This document shows positions 33,005-43,761 of a stretch of DNA of 64,000 nt, piece after piece. Every line of letters begins with the position of its first letter. The first letter of the stretch is position 1. The notes below the pieces were generated by a model that was not told the origin of the DNA, searched no databases, and saw only the letters and a list, made by a program, of their open reading frames with translations. This DNA is from Phytophthora quininea (Eukaryota; Oomycota; Peronosporomycetes; Peronosporales; Peronosporaceae), in assembly GCA_011947345.1 (NCBI GenBank), contig JAAVTG010000646.1:62001-126000 (forward strand), written 5' to 3'. Made by a program: the position numbers and the translations under genes.

Positions 33005-34300
33005 TTAATCTAAAACGTACAGGCATATAAAACGTGTCATGAAAATTGCCAAGTGCCATTTGTCCAACATAAAGCTAGGTTCTAGTTCGTAGTGGCAAGC
33101 TACTACATCTAGCCTAGAAATGCACCTCGACTCCTAATCGAAAATCTGCGTGTACACGATGTTTCTCGTGTACACTCCTCCGTCCGGATCTACCAACTCT
33201 TGGTACTCAATCAACGCCTTGAACTTGCTTCGAGAGGTCACGCAAGACAACGCCACATACAACTGGCTATGCGAAAAGCACGGGAAGCCAAGTACAGCCC
33301 CAAGTTTAACACCGTCTGACCTTGGGCCGTGTTAATCGTCATGGCGAATGATGGTTGCACGGGGAACTGCTTTCGTCGTAGCCGGGAGGGGAAATCGGAG
33401 CTGTCGTCGTCGCTCACGAACATAATTCTCGGGGTGAGTACTTCTTGGCCTGTTCGTTCTCCAGTCATAATTGTTGCTCTAATGACGTGGTCCTTCAAGT
33501 CGACTATTCGTAGACGCGTTCCGTTGCACAGTCCAAGATCCGGGTTCAGATTTCTCATCATCATCATGGGGATGCTCTTCTTGAGCAGTAGTCTGTGAGG
33601 TGGAATCCCGTTAATGTTCACCGAGTGGAGGAACTCCTGCTCGAAAAGTGTTCCGTCATTCTCCTCCACCGAGTCCATCAACAAATACTCCCGCGCTGTC
33701 TCCGGAAGTCGAGCTGCGACTGCCTTGTTGATTCTCCGTACCGTCTCGTTCGTAGTCGTCAAAATGGTCCGACTGGCAAAATATTCATCACTCGCAACCT
33801 CCGGATTGGCAACGTCGGCATACATTGCGTCAATGATGCGGGTCATACCCCTTGGTATTGCCCCTGGAGCTATTTCCTCGTCCTCGTCGTCTTCTACAGG
33901 AGGATCTGGGATCAGCATATTAGCTGGAATCTTGATGTAGTCATTGCCAAGATCAGCACGTTTTTCGTGCCGACCCTCTCCAACGGCAAGCAAAAATTCA
34001 GAGAAAGAGAGGATATCCTCATTGTTAGGCTCTCGCGCGGGCGGGCCAACGGACGACTATCACCTGGAACGACCACGATAGTCATCACGGTCCTACCCGA
34101 ACTTTACGCTGTTGCCCGTTTTACCACTGTTTGTGCGTCGATACACAATAGAACCGACTTGGCTGAAATGAAAACAAATGTATTGGTAGAGGCTATTGAC
34201 AGTCAATGGCCTATCCCTAGCGGTAGCGACGGCGACGCGCGGTCTGTCGCTGGCGGAGTCGGCGGCGTCGACAACAATGGCGAGCTTTGCGAGGTGGTAG
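33005..34300 (-). pseudogene. Helitron Rep/helicase (PIF1-like) C-terminal remnant
   Basis: The minus strand at about 34060-33130 reads EPNNEDILSFSEFLLAVGEG, IKIPANMLIPDPP, MYADVANPEVASDEYFASRT, LNPDLGLCNGTRLRIVDLKD and QPSFAMTINTAQGQTVLNLG. Then, after a frame change near 33300, it reads FSHSQLYVALSCVTSRSKF. NGTRL and the FAMTINxxQGQT / QLYVALSR motifs are the last helicase motifs (V-VI) of PIF1-type Helitron helicases. The N-terminal Rep half is missing and the right side is cut by the gypsy LTR at 34301. No Helitron end (hairpin plus CTRR) was identified. Confidence 0.75.
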
Positions 34301-35380
34301 TGTGGTATAGGATTCCATGTGAAAACTCGTTGGTAGTACGGATAGACTCCACCCACAACAATACGTCAACCAGGAAGGTCAACGAGAGTTGGGGCTCAAA
34401 TCTGAAGACCCAGATTCAGCCCTAGCACCGGGACTGACTGGTCTTGCGATCCGTCCACGCAAACTTCCCAAGTAAACAAACGCCACTAGCACGAGCTCGC
34501 TAGCGCGCCAAACCTCGCTGGCCCAACAGCAGAAGGGTCCAAAGCCAATTAAGGCCGACTGCGAGTCCATCGAGGTCTCAGCCTGCGGTGACCTTTAGAG
34601 AAGCGGGGAGAACACTCGACCCCGAACACAAGCGCTGGCAATTCAGCCGTCACGCTATACACACTCAACCTTGCCACAAACTCTTGGCTTGGCCGAGGGG
34701 CGAGCACTGTCCTCACGGATAAACGTGCCCACCGACAGACATAACCCGCTCAAACGGGCGGATCCAGACGCAACGTACCGAAGACGATTCCGCTGCCGGA
34801 CTTGGCCCTTGTGTGCTTGAGGGGAAATTCTGTTCTGTATATGTAGTGCCCATTCGGGCTTATGTAAATCCTATCTTTCCTACTTTCCATACAAATATGC
34901 AGTGAAATATGATCCGTTTCCTAACTGCGACCTCGCTGAACCCACCGCCGAGGTCCCCGAAGCGTCGCCGAGCTCTCAGACTGGCCACCGAGGTTTCGGA
35001 GCGGTCGGGTCGTTGCTAGCGAGCCCTCCCAAGAGTCATCGAGGATCCAGCTGTAGCCAACGAGCTTTCCCAACAGGCACTGAGGCTCCCAACCGTCGCC
35101 GGGGCTTGGGAAGGGTCGCCTGGATCTTTGTCCGTTGGAAAGGTGACGTCGACGTGTCACCGAACATTCTGAGGAATGGCCAATCACAGCGCCTTCCGTT
35201 GGGCATAATGGTTCAATCCACAAAAATGATTCCCGCCGACTGACCATTGAGACTTCGCCAGACTTAAAAATCCAGCCAATCAGGGAAGACTCCGTTGGGA
35301 ATGACCGTGAGCGAATCCTCGCCACGCATCACGATGCCTCACGACTCGTCCCTGTTTCCCAGGCAAATCGCTTTACCACA
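34301..35380 (-). repeat. 3' LTR of the gypsy element (left copy)
   Basis: 1,080 bp, beginning TGTGGTATAG and ending TTTACCACA on the plus strand. It is nearly identical to 47648-48719; the main differences are a 9-bp stretch (ATCTTTCCT-like) present only here and scattered substitutions. Confidence 0.92.
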
Positions 35381-35535
35381 ACTGCCCCTGGCCCGACGCG
35401 AACCTCCCGATCGGCGAGCGTCTGGACATCTGCCTTCGCTCGCGTTGACACGGTTGCTCGTTGCTTCTACACCTCGCATCGCGATGTTGGTGGGTAGCTC
35501 GAAGCAGTAGGCGTTTGACTGGTTTGGCTGACTCG

Positions 35536-38500
35536 ATGTCTTCCTCGCAGGATCGTGCCGAGGCGGCCGAGGTCTCGTCGACTACTCAGTCAGCTCCACC
35601 CAGTTCCTGTGCAGCTTCGTCTGGCCCAGGGACCCGTTCGATGGCCGCGGTGACCTCATCTGCGCCTGCGGCGGCTCGTGCAGCTCCCGTTAACCCGACG
35701 CAGATTCATCGTGGGGCGCTCGTTGAACTTGTCAAGAGCTCGGTGGAGTCGTCGTTGCATGGCTTCGCGGTATCCTTGGATGCCAAGCTTGCGCAGGTGA
35801 CCAAGACTGTGTTGTGCCAAGCTATTCATCCTCCAGCCGTCGGGGATCGAGCTTTTGAAGCTGCCCTGGAGCGCGCCGGAAACCTCGCTGAAGTCTGTGC
35901 GCAGTCCGTGTCTGGGGTCATTCCTCCGGTTGACCTCGACAACCTGGTGGGTCGCCTTAAGGCGGATTCGGAGGCCGCGCGCGCGAGGGCGGCCGCAGTT
36001 CAACGCTCACTGAACACCGAGATCGGCCTGAAAGAGAACGCGCGGCTGATTGCATCACATGCGACGGCCGAGGTGGAGCATCTCAAGCGACAGCTCCGTT
36101 CCCAAGAACACACCATCGCCTCACTTGGTTCAAAGCTGAAGGTAATGGACGAGAAGTTGGCGCGCGTGACGGACACCGAGAACTCGCTGAGGCTTCAGAT
36201 TGAAGCGCGCGACAAGTCTATCCATGAACAAGAGCGACAGATCCAGCGTGAGCGTGAGGTCTTCAAAGGGAAGATCGCCGAGAATTCCAAGACCGAAGCC
36301 CGTCTGCATTCTTTGCTGTCCGCGTCGTCGGCTCCAGGGTCTGCGTTGGATCGTCAGCGTGAGCTTCGCATTGAAGATCTCCAGCGGCGCGTCTCTAAAC
36401 TCTCTCATGCCAATGCAATTCTTCGGTCTCACGTCCAAGATCGGCAGTTAGACGCCGACACTCTCGTCAAGGTCATGGAAGGTAAGGCCTCGTTGCTGTC
36501 CTTGTCTCCAACATAATTTGACTCCTCGTCAATGTTTTAAGGTTTGCTAGCGGAGGAATTGGACTGGTCTACGCTGGGACTTAGTTCCGCCGAGTTTACA
36601 CGCCTCTCGGCGCTACAGTCAACAGCGCGGACTGCGTTTGAGAAGTCCAAGCTAGCTGAGGATGCCGCCCAGTCAGTCCACAAGAAGAAGCACAGGAACG
36701 CACACAAGCGGCTGCGTCAACTCGACCAGGACCCTCCTCCGAGCTCATCTGCTCGTGGGGACTCCCTTCCAGTAGCCACCGAGGTTTCGTCATCTGTTGG
36801 TTGTTTGGCTCTGTCAATGGCAGAGGCTGGTCTTGGTGACTCCGACTCGGAGCCTGAAACCTCAGCAGCTGTCGAGACTTCATCCCGACGGGGTCTCCAC
36901 AAACCACAGGCATGGAAAAGAGGGCCAAAACGTCGCCGGCTTCGATCCCCTGGTCACAAGTCCTGCAAGGCTGCTTCCCACAAGGCTTCTCCAGGGCCTG
37001 CTTCACCTGTGTCGCGTCCTGCGACAAGTTCTCCACCACAGTGGTTTAACGACAGCCAAGATGACTCGCTACCGTCGACGCCTACGGAATCTAACGTCCA
37101 AGGGACTCCGCTTTCCAGCTCGTCGGCTGATGCAAGCACTCGACTGAGTCCAGCGAGCTCTCATCCGTCACCTCCAGTCCCTCCAAGCTCTTCCCGCCGA
37201 GGCACACCTTCGCGAGGGGCCTCTCGTCGTGCAGTTCAGAGGAGTTCGCTGTATCAGCAGCAGGAGGCTGCAGACGATGATGATTATCTCGGTATTGATG
37301 ACGATGGATTCACTATGTCGAGGACTGCCCCTGTGGTGATCGACCTCTCTTCCGGACCGTCGCAGGCAGAGTCTTCGTTGGGCACTGTGGAGGTCGCTGG
37401 AGCAGTTCCCGTGGAACTTGAGTCGTCAACGAGTTCTCGTCGGTCTTCCTCTTCTGCCTCGAAGACTTCCCGCGAAATCGACAAAAGATCGGTGGGGCCT
37501 CCAAGTGATCCCGCCGGCAGTTCGTCTACTCCGACTGTCGCCAACAAGCCCGACACCCACGACGATCTCGATGTGCAGCGCCGTCGGGAAATCGACGAGA
37601 TGTTCGAGGAAGACTTGGATATCGTGGAGACTGACGCAGCACGAATTCTCGATCCCGTTCCCATTGCTCAAGATACCTCGGCTGGCTCAGCAGTGGAGTC
37701 CTCGTTGGACCACCCCCTGTTCCGGCTGTGGCCAATTCTCTGCCAGGTTCCGCCAACGAGCCCTCGTCGACCTCTCCTCCGGTGCCCCTGACTCGGCTGC
37801 GACGGCTCGGACCGCGTACCGAGGTCGTGGCCACTTTTGGCCAGAGACCTGTGGGGAATTCGAGCTCGGTGACTCCTGTTCCAGCCTTGCCTTTGGTTAC
37901 CGGTGGCGTTCCTCCACTGGTTCGTCCTTCTGGGCCGCTCCCCACCTGGAGCAACAAATTTATTGACATGACGTTCCACAAGCCCGGAGCCCAGGAATGT
38001 TGGTGGAGGATGTTGAATGTGACGACACCTCATGCTGTCTCGGGCGACGCCATGGTCCCGTGTGATGCTAAGGGCATTAAGGCGTTCGCAAACTACACTC
38101 ATCGGAATCATCCGTGGCAGACCCTCCGCCGACGGCTTCCTGAGAACGCTTCTCTGTTCGACACAACGGACTTTAATCCCGACAGCAATATTTCCACCCG
38201 TTCCAAGGACATGATGCTCCAGATTAAAAATGTGTGGCGAGCTGTGCGCGGATATGGACCCAAGGCAGATCTCGGCTTCGCTCTCTGGGAACGCTCGCAC
38301 TGGTTTCACGACCGATGTGTGGAGAATTACTTCCGCATGCTGGAACAGCAGTTGGATTCGAAGTCTCTTCCTGGCGAGGTTTCGGTCGAGAGTGGTCACC
38401 CTGATTCGGACGACCTTGCTGCTCTTGTCCTGTCATCCCGTGACGAATGGGCAAAGTATTCGAAGGCTCGAGGTAAGAGAGCAGATCGGCTTCGCCTGCA

Positions 38501-38969
38501 GATCCCCAGGAAGCTGTGGTATTGGTTCGTTGATGGCCCTGATGGGCACCAGCCTGTTCCCGAATATATTTTCGAGCCGTCGATGCTGCATTACCCCGTG
38601 GAGCAGTTGCTGTCGTTCCCTGCTGTCCCAGATTGGACTCTTGAAGTGGCCGGTATCGACCAGCGGGAGCCTTGGCGTTGCGGCTGGGTCAATGCTCCAC
38701 ATCTTCATCCGTTCAACACCACGTTCTTCCCGTGTAATGCATCGGAGGTTACGCCATTTATTCCTCGGCGCAAATCGGCTTCCAAGGTGAATGCGGTAAT
38801 CTCAGTCGACCCAGCAATACAGGATATTGCTGAGGACACTTGGAGAGACGAGATGGTCACCCCACCGAGTTCTCGCCACGCGTCGGACTCAGAATCTGAA
38901 GCCAACGACTCGCCACCAGCAGCAGATGGTTCTCAACTCGCCAGCTGGCGCAAGCTGCTGCTGACGTGA
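35536..38969 (+). CDS. Antisense extra ORF of the gypsy element: coiled-coil / acidic / Trp-rich protein of unknown function
   Basis: Plus strand, opposite to gag-pol, between pol and the 3' LTR. Exon 1 is 35536-36481 from the ATG (MSSSQDRAEAAEVSS); a 60-bp intron (36482-36541, GTAAGG..TTTTAAG) joins VMEG to LLAEELDWSTLGLSS. One frame change near 37708 sits at a run of five C; with one more base, about 1,124 aa. Residues ~130-310 form a long coiled coil (ERQIQREREVFKGKIAENSK). The middle is Ser/Pro-rich with basic patches (KRGPKRRRLRSP, a likely nuclear signal). The end is a compact Trp/His/Cys-containing domain (CWWRMLNVTTPH, HWFHDRCVENYFRML, PRKLWYWFVDGPDGH). I do not recognise this domain. 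It is not an envelope: no signal peptide or membrane helix. Confidence 0.75.
36482..36541 (+). other. 60-bp intron in the antisense ORF
   Basis: GTAAGG donor, TTTGAC-like branch region and TTTTAAG acceptor. Splicing joins two long frames exactly (GAA G + GT TTG), and the unspliced frame stops at 36514-36516. Confidence 0.7.
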
Positions 38970-39268
38970 ATGGGGCTGAGCAGGCTCGTTGACCTGAGTT
39001 TTGTGTGTGTTTCTTCATGCTTCAGCTCATAGTGCATCTACCGAGGGTTTTAAGCGGAGCTGGTCGTGTCGTAGTGTTTTCTTTTCTTGCAACTTTATTC
39101 CTTGTAATCATTTTCACGTTCATCGATGTAACATGCAGGGTTGTTGGTGCAATAGCTTTTTCGTCTGTAGCGACGGGTTGCACCGTCCCGTCGTCAGTTC
39201 AATCCTCGACAGACATAGCCAGATAACTCTTACGTGATCTGGTTGCTGCCGGTAATTCCACCGAGGTT
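38970..39268. other. Spacer between pol stop and antisense ORF stop
   Basis: 299 bp between two convergent reading frames inside the element. It must carry the 3' end of the antisense transcript. No further feature recognised. Confidence 0.4.
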
Positions 39269-42187
39269 TCATTCCTCATCAGCGACCTGCACCATCTGAA
39301 GACGCTGGTCGCTTTTCTTTCTGCGCAAATAATCAAACAAGAGTCCGCCGCAGGACAGGTTTGCCATTGGTTCCCACGTGGGTTCATCATAGCCGACCCA
39401 CTTTACTTGGAACTCACGCACGGAGCGTCCAGTCGATGTTGACAAGGGCATTCGATCGCCGAGGATTGCTTCCACCTCGTATTCACCAGTTACTTGGTCA
39501 GGTTCCCAACTATCTTCGGGTAGCAATTCCTCGTCAAAGTCCAGGCGAGTGTCGTCCGTCACCCCAAGGGCTAGTCGAGTCGTCGGTCGATCCGAGAACT
39601 CGTTTACTGCTTTGAGCCGAGAGATGTGCACCACCGGATAGAATCGGTATCCACTTCGATCGGGGAGCTCTAACTCGAAAGCAAAGTCCTCGACCTTGCG
39701 CTTGATGCGGAAAGGGCCGTGCCACCGATGCGCTAACTTCTTGACGAGACCCGGCTTCACCCGTTCCATGTAGAGCCACACCCGGCTCCCTTCTGTGAAC
39801 GGAGACCTCGGTGGCCGAGAGTGCCGATCGTCTGGACTGTTTCCACTACTTGATGAGGTCACCGAGGTTTCATTATCATTCTGGCTAGGATTGGAAGCTT
39901 TTTCCAGCCGACTGAGTGTCTTGTTGTGCTCATCAGCTCTGCGCTTCTTTTCGGTCGCTTGGTAGTCCTTGGCCATGACAAGAGCGATTTCTTGTTGCCG
40001 ATTGACTTCTCGTCGCCACGCTAAAGCGTCAGACTGTCTGCCGTGACCTCGTTGGAGGGATGTTGTCATTGCTTTCATTGTTGACTGTGCGTCCCAGCCA
40101 TGAACGAGGTAGAACGGAGTCTCCTTCCTTGTCGTATCTTGCGAGTTGTTAATAGCAAACACTAATCGTTCTGCGATTTCATCCCAGTCTCGTTGCAACG
40201 GGTCTTCCACGTACACTCGGACTGAAGTCATTACTGACTTCACCGAGCGTTCCTGTTGCCCGTTTGCTTGCGGACGATAACTCAGAGTGGCTCTGGAGCG
40301 TGATTGCAGCATTTCTGCGAACACCTGGAAGACTTCGCTCATAAAGCGAGGGTCTCTGTCGTGCCGAATCAGTGACGGCGCGCCGAAACGTCGGTAGATA
40401 CATTCTTCGAAAGCTTGAGCTACCTTTATCGCGGAAGTGTCAGACATTGCCTTGGCGATGACAAATCCAGTGAATGAGCATTGGAACAGCAGCAAGGCAG
40501 TGTTCCCACTTCGGCTTTTCGGTAGCGGGATAACGAAATCCATGGAGACAATTTGGAATGGTCTGTCGGCCAGGACGTTTCCTGGTGACATTCCCTTCAG
40601 TTGTGGTCGGCTTTTGCTGGTGCAGCAATCGGGGCACGATTTGACATGCTTCTCCACATCAGCAAAGAGTCCGATCCAATAGAAGTCTGCTTTGACTCGG
40701 TGGTATGTCCGAGTGACGCCCTGATGACCCCCTTCCAACGTGTCGTGGCAAGTGTGCAGTACTTCCTGAATCATCGTTGTGGGCACGACCAGCCGGAGCT
40801 TAGTCTCTTCTCGCGGGTTTCGGCTCGACCGAGGTTTCGACCCAAGGTAGTAGAGCAGACTATCTTCAGAAAGCACAAAGTTATCAGCCCATTTGAGAGC
40901 ATCTCGTGCTTCTTTATAGGGTAAGTCTTCCGTAGACCCTCTTAGCGCCAGCTTGAGGTTTTTCCATCGTAGCTCTTCATCTTGAGCCTTGCTGATGCGC
41001 CGGCGACGTTCGGCTTGGATTTCTACAGGGTCCAGTTCCTCCACTGAGGGTTCATGAGGAGTTGTTTCTTCTCCCCGCGCCAGGGCTTCGGCGTGTCCCG
41101 AAGTCTCGTTAGGTTCTACTGTGGTCCCTTGAGGCTTCGTTGCAGCTTGATCTGTATCTGGTGGAACCTCGTTGGCAAACCTAACGCGTTTCCGCTTAGA
41201 CTTCGCTTGTTGTCGTGTCATCACAGAGATCTCAGCGTGCTCCAGTTCCTCAGGGGCGTATAACATCTCTTGAATTCGATTTAACCCCGTCAATTCGGCT
41301 TTTCGTGCTTCGCCCAGTATCACTCGGCTTGTTTTCGTCTCCAACGACTCGGTGGCTAGTGAATCAGCTGCTGCGTTGTATTCTCGTACTACGTGCAAGT
41401 ATTTCACCGTTTTTAGCTTTGCCACCAAATCTTTGTGCCGATTGAGCTGTGCCATTAAAGCTTCTTTCCGGCAGGCGATCACCCCTAGGGATTGCTGGAT
41501 CGCGAGTCTAGAGTCGCCAACGATTACTAAATCCTCGGCACCTTGTTCAATGGCAGCTATGACGCCATTGTTCATGCCGGTGTACTCAGCGATGTTTACC
41601 GTTGTCGACGATAGGTAAGCGTTCGCAGCGATCGCTATAGACCACTCCGGTAATTTCCACACAATCCAAGAGCAGCTTCCATAGCCACCATACTTTTCCG
41701 TCTTTGCTGAGCCGTCAAATGACACAACGAATCCTCTGTAGTCACGTGGCAACTTCGCATAGAGCAAATTCGGGTCCATCCGAATCATCGGTGAGCCTTT
41801 GCTCGGTGGAGCTATCGGAGCTAACGTATCTTCGAGATCCATGAAGTTAGTGATTGTTGACTGCAGCAACTGTGTGAAGGTACAATCTCGCTCTTTGACT
41901 CGTTCGATCTTTAAATGCCATGGCGACAACATCACTGCAAACTGGGTTGTCCGTCCGAACAATGATTTGGACTTGTGCACCCATTCAAGAGTGGAAAATC
42001 TCGTGTAGACGTGAATCACTCGGCCGGCTAGCTGTGTGTAGCACACCTTCAGTAATAGCAACAGAGCCAACACCTCTTTCTCCGCGGGGTGGTAATTCAT
42101 TTCACTGTCTTTGAGAACTCGTCCCGCGAATCGGACCGATGCAGCTTTCCGTCGTGTTCTTGCATCAATGTCGTGCTTAGAGCCCAC
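39269..42187 (-). CDS. Dual RNase H, integrase and chromodomain of the gypsy element
   Basis: 972 codons, open. First comes a RT-linked RNase H remnant (VRFAGRVLKDSEMNYHPAEK, then EVLALLLLLKVC). A second, plant/archaeal-type RNase H follows: FVVSFDGSAKTEKYGGYGS (Asp), AEYTGMNNGVIAAIEQGAED (Glu), VIVGDSRLAIQQSLG (Asp), REYNAAADSLA (Asp). The integrase has an HHCC finger (HTCHDTLEGGHQGVTRTYH.., CPDCC) and a DDE core (VSMDFVIPLPKS, RHDRDPRFMSEVF, RPQANGQQERSVK). Near the end, EYEVEAILGDR and FQVKWVGYDEPTWEPMANL form a chromodomain that may steer integration to marked chromatin. Two further indels lie just upstream (42110-42200). Confidence 0.88.
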   Translation of the reverse strand: MGSKHDIDARTRRKAASVRFAGRVLKDSEMNYHPAEKEVLALLLLLKVCYTQLAGRVIHVYTRFSTLEWVHKSKSLFGRTTQFAVMLSPWHLKIERVKERDCTFTQLLQSTITNFMDLEDTLAPIAPPSKGSPMIRMDPNLLYAKLPRDYRGFVVSFDGSAKTEKYGGYGSCSWIVWKLPEWSIAIAANAYLSSTTVNIAEYTGMNNGVIAAIEQGAEDLVIVGDSRLAIQQSLGVIACRKEALMAQLNRHKDLVAKLKTVKYLHVVREYNAAADSLATESLETKTSRVILGEARKAELTGLNRIQEMLYAPEELEHAEISVMTRQQAKSKRKRVRFANEVPPDTDQAATKPQGTTVEPNETSGHAEALARGEETTPHEPSVEELDPVEIQAERRRRISKAQDEELRWKNLKLALRGSTEDLPYKEARDALKWADNFVLSEDSLLYYLGSKPRSSRNPREETKLRLVVPTTMIQEVLHTCHDTLEGGHQGVTRTYHRVKADFYWIGLFADVEKHVKSCPDCCTSKSRPQLKGMSPGNVLADRPFQIVSMDFVIPLPKSRSGNTALLLFQCSFTGFVIAKAMSDTSAIKVAQAFEECIYRRFGAPSLIRHDRDPRFMSEVFQVFAEMLQSRSRATLSYRPQANGQQERSVKSVMTSVRVYVEDPLQRDWDEIAERLVFAINNSQDTTRKETPFYLVHGWDAQSTMKAMTTSLQRGHGRQSDALAWRREVNRQQEIALVMAKDYQATEKKRRADEHNKTLSRLEKASNPSQNDNETSVTSSSSGNSPDDRHSRPPRSPFTEGSRVWLYMERVKPGLVKKLAHRWHGPFRIKRKVEDFAFELELPDRSGYRFYPVVHISRLKAVNEFSDRPTTRLALGVTDDTRLDFDEELLPEDSWEPDQVTGEYEVEAILGDRMPLSTSTGRSVREFQVKWVGYDEPTWEPMANLSCGGLLFDYLRRKKSDQRLQMVQVADEE

Positions 42188-42203
42188 TCATTAGCAAACA
42201 GCA

Positions 42204-43761
42204 TCACGTGCACAGGCTTCGATCGGTCAAAGTGCCGGAGAATTGGAGCTTCCGCGACCTTTGCTTGAGCGCCGTGAAAGCTCGTTGAGCCGCAGAGAGG
42301 TCACCCCTGGGGCCAAAGTCGTCATCCTTCAGCTGGTACAGTGCTGCACCGTAAACAGCGAAGTCTTGGATGAACCTACTGTAGTAGTTCAAGGCTCCGA
42401 GAAACGACTGCATCCCTTTCTTGGTCTGAGGGAAGGAAAGCTCGGTAATGGCTTTCATCTTCTTGGCGTCGGCTTGTATGCCCCTAGCTGAGACTTCGTG
42501 CGACAAGAAGTCCACCTTCGACTGTGCAAAGATGCTTTTAGTGAAACTCACACTAATTCGGCATTCCGTGAATCGTGTCAGCAGTTGATCTAGAGTGGCC
42601 AGGCAGGACTCGAAAGTCTCGCCACCAAAGCAAATGTCATCCACAAATGATCGTCGATCGAAAACTGGCACTAACAAGCTCTCGTCGATCTCTCCATGGG
42701 CAAACATGTTGGCAACGGGGCTGTTGATCAGTTGCAGAACAGGGTCCGCTTCCACCGAGGTTTCACGGTCCGCCTCAAACTTGGTTCGAGGCGCAGTTCC
42801 AGAATTCGGCGGCACGAGGGAAACCTCGTCGGACCCTTTATGCCATAGTTTAGCTTGTTCTTCAGCCTCACGCATCAGATTTGCGTAGTGTTTCCATCCG
42901 CCTCTAGGCTGAACAAACCCCACAAGGCGTTGTCGATCATTCTCTGGTAAATCATCGGCGCGTTTTTAGACCGAACGGCATTCGCAGCCATTCAAAATGA
43001 CCCAGGGCACAAACAAACGCCGAGACCTTCCGAGCTCTCAGAGTCATCATTATGGCCCAGAAGCCGCTGGCAGCATCCAGCGAGCAAAACCAAAGGTAAC
43101 ACTCCAAATCCGTCAGCAGGTCGTCCACCAAAGGCATGGCGTACTCCATGATAGCCGTTACAGCATTTACCATCTTGTAATCGATGCACAGTCGAATATC
43201 TTGACCGTTCTTTTTCAGTACGATCACAATCGGCGAGGCCCATGGACTGTCCGAGAATGCGATTAGGCCTGCCTTCAAGAGTCCCTTCAGAAGCTCATAG
43301 AGTTGTCGGAGATGTCTGAGCGGTATTCGTCGAGCTCTCTGCTTGATTGGAGCGTGCCCTTGGACGTCGATATCACAAACCACCCCATAGGCAGGCGGGG
43401 GCAGCGCGTTGCCACTGCTAATCATTATTCCCTCGTGCTTCTTTAGCACTTGGACCAACCGTTTTTGTTGGGCTGCTGTCAGGTCGGGGTTAACGACGTT
43501 CGCTCCTGCGTAGTCGAGCACGGTCGTTGACTCCTCGGTGAGGTCCGGAAGGAACGCTAGTTCGTGAGCGTAGTCTTCCAACCCGATCTCATTTGCCGGG
43601 TGTTCGAACGAGTTCTCGTTCTTCCCTGACAGGGTAGCATTTCCCTCCGTTGTCAACCCTCGAGCGACCGAGACGAAGGTTTGTTCCAGCTGGGCTACGC
43701 TTCTACCCGAAACCTCGTTGGGGCATCCATGTCCGTCAGTAGTTTTGCCTGTCAGCATCAC
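42204..43761 (-). CDS. Reverse transcriptase of the gypsy element, frame-broken
   Basis: Frame 1 (43761-42952) holds RT motifs GLIAFSDSPWASPIVIVLKK, LCIDYKMVNAVT, FCSLDAASGFWAI and EWLRMPFGLK. A run of five A at about 42965 is one base short. Frame 2 (42923-42204) resumes with ALWGFVQP and has the catalytic box as RSFVDDICFGG (FVDD), then FLSHEVSARGI and SFLGALNYYSRFI. All gypsy RT motifs are present. An insertion of about 60 residues between the palm halves (EADRETSVEADP) is Ser/Glu-rich. Confidence 0.85.

Noticed and set aside
35461..38969. Antisense ORF of the gypsy element read as an envelope gene
   Set aside because: No signal peptide, no membrane-spanning helix and no fusion-peptide-like segment; it has coiled-coil and basic nuclear-type patches instead.
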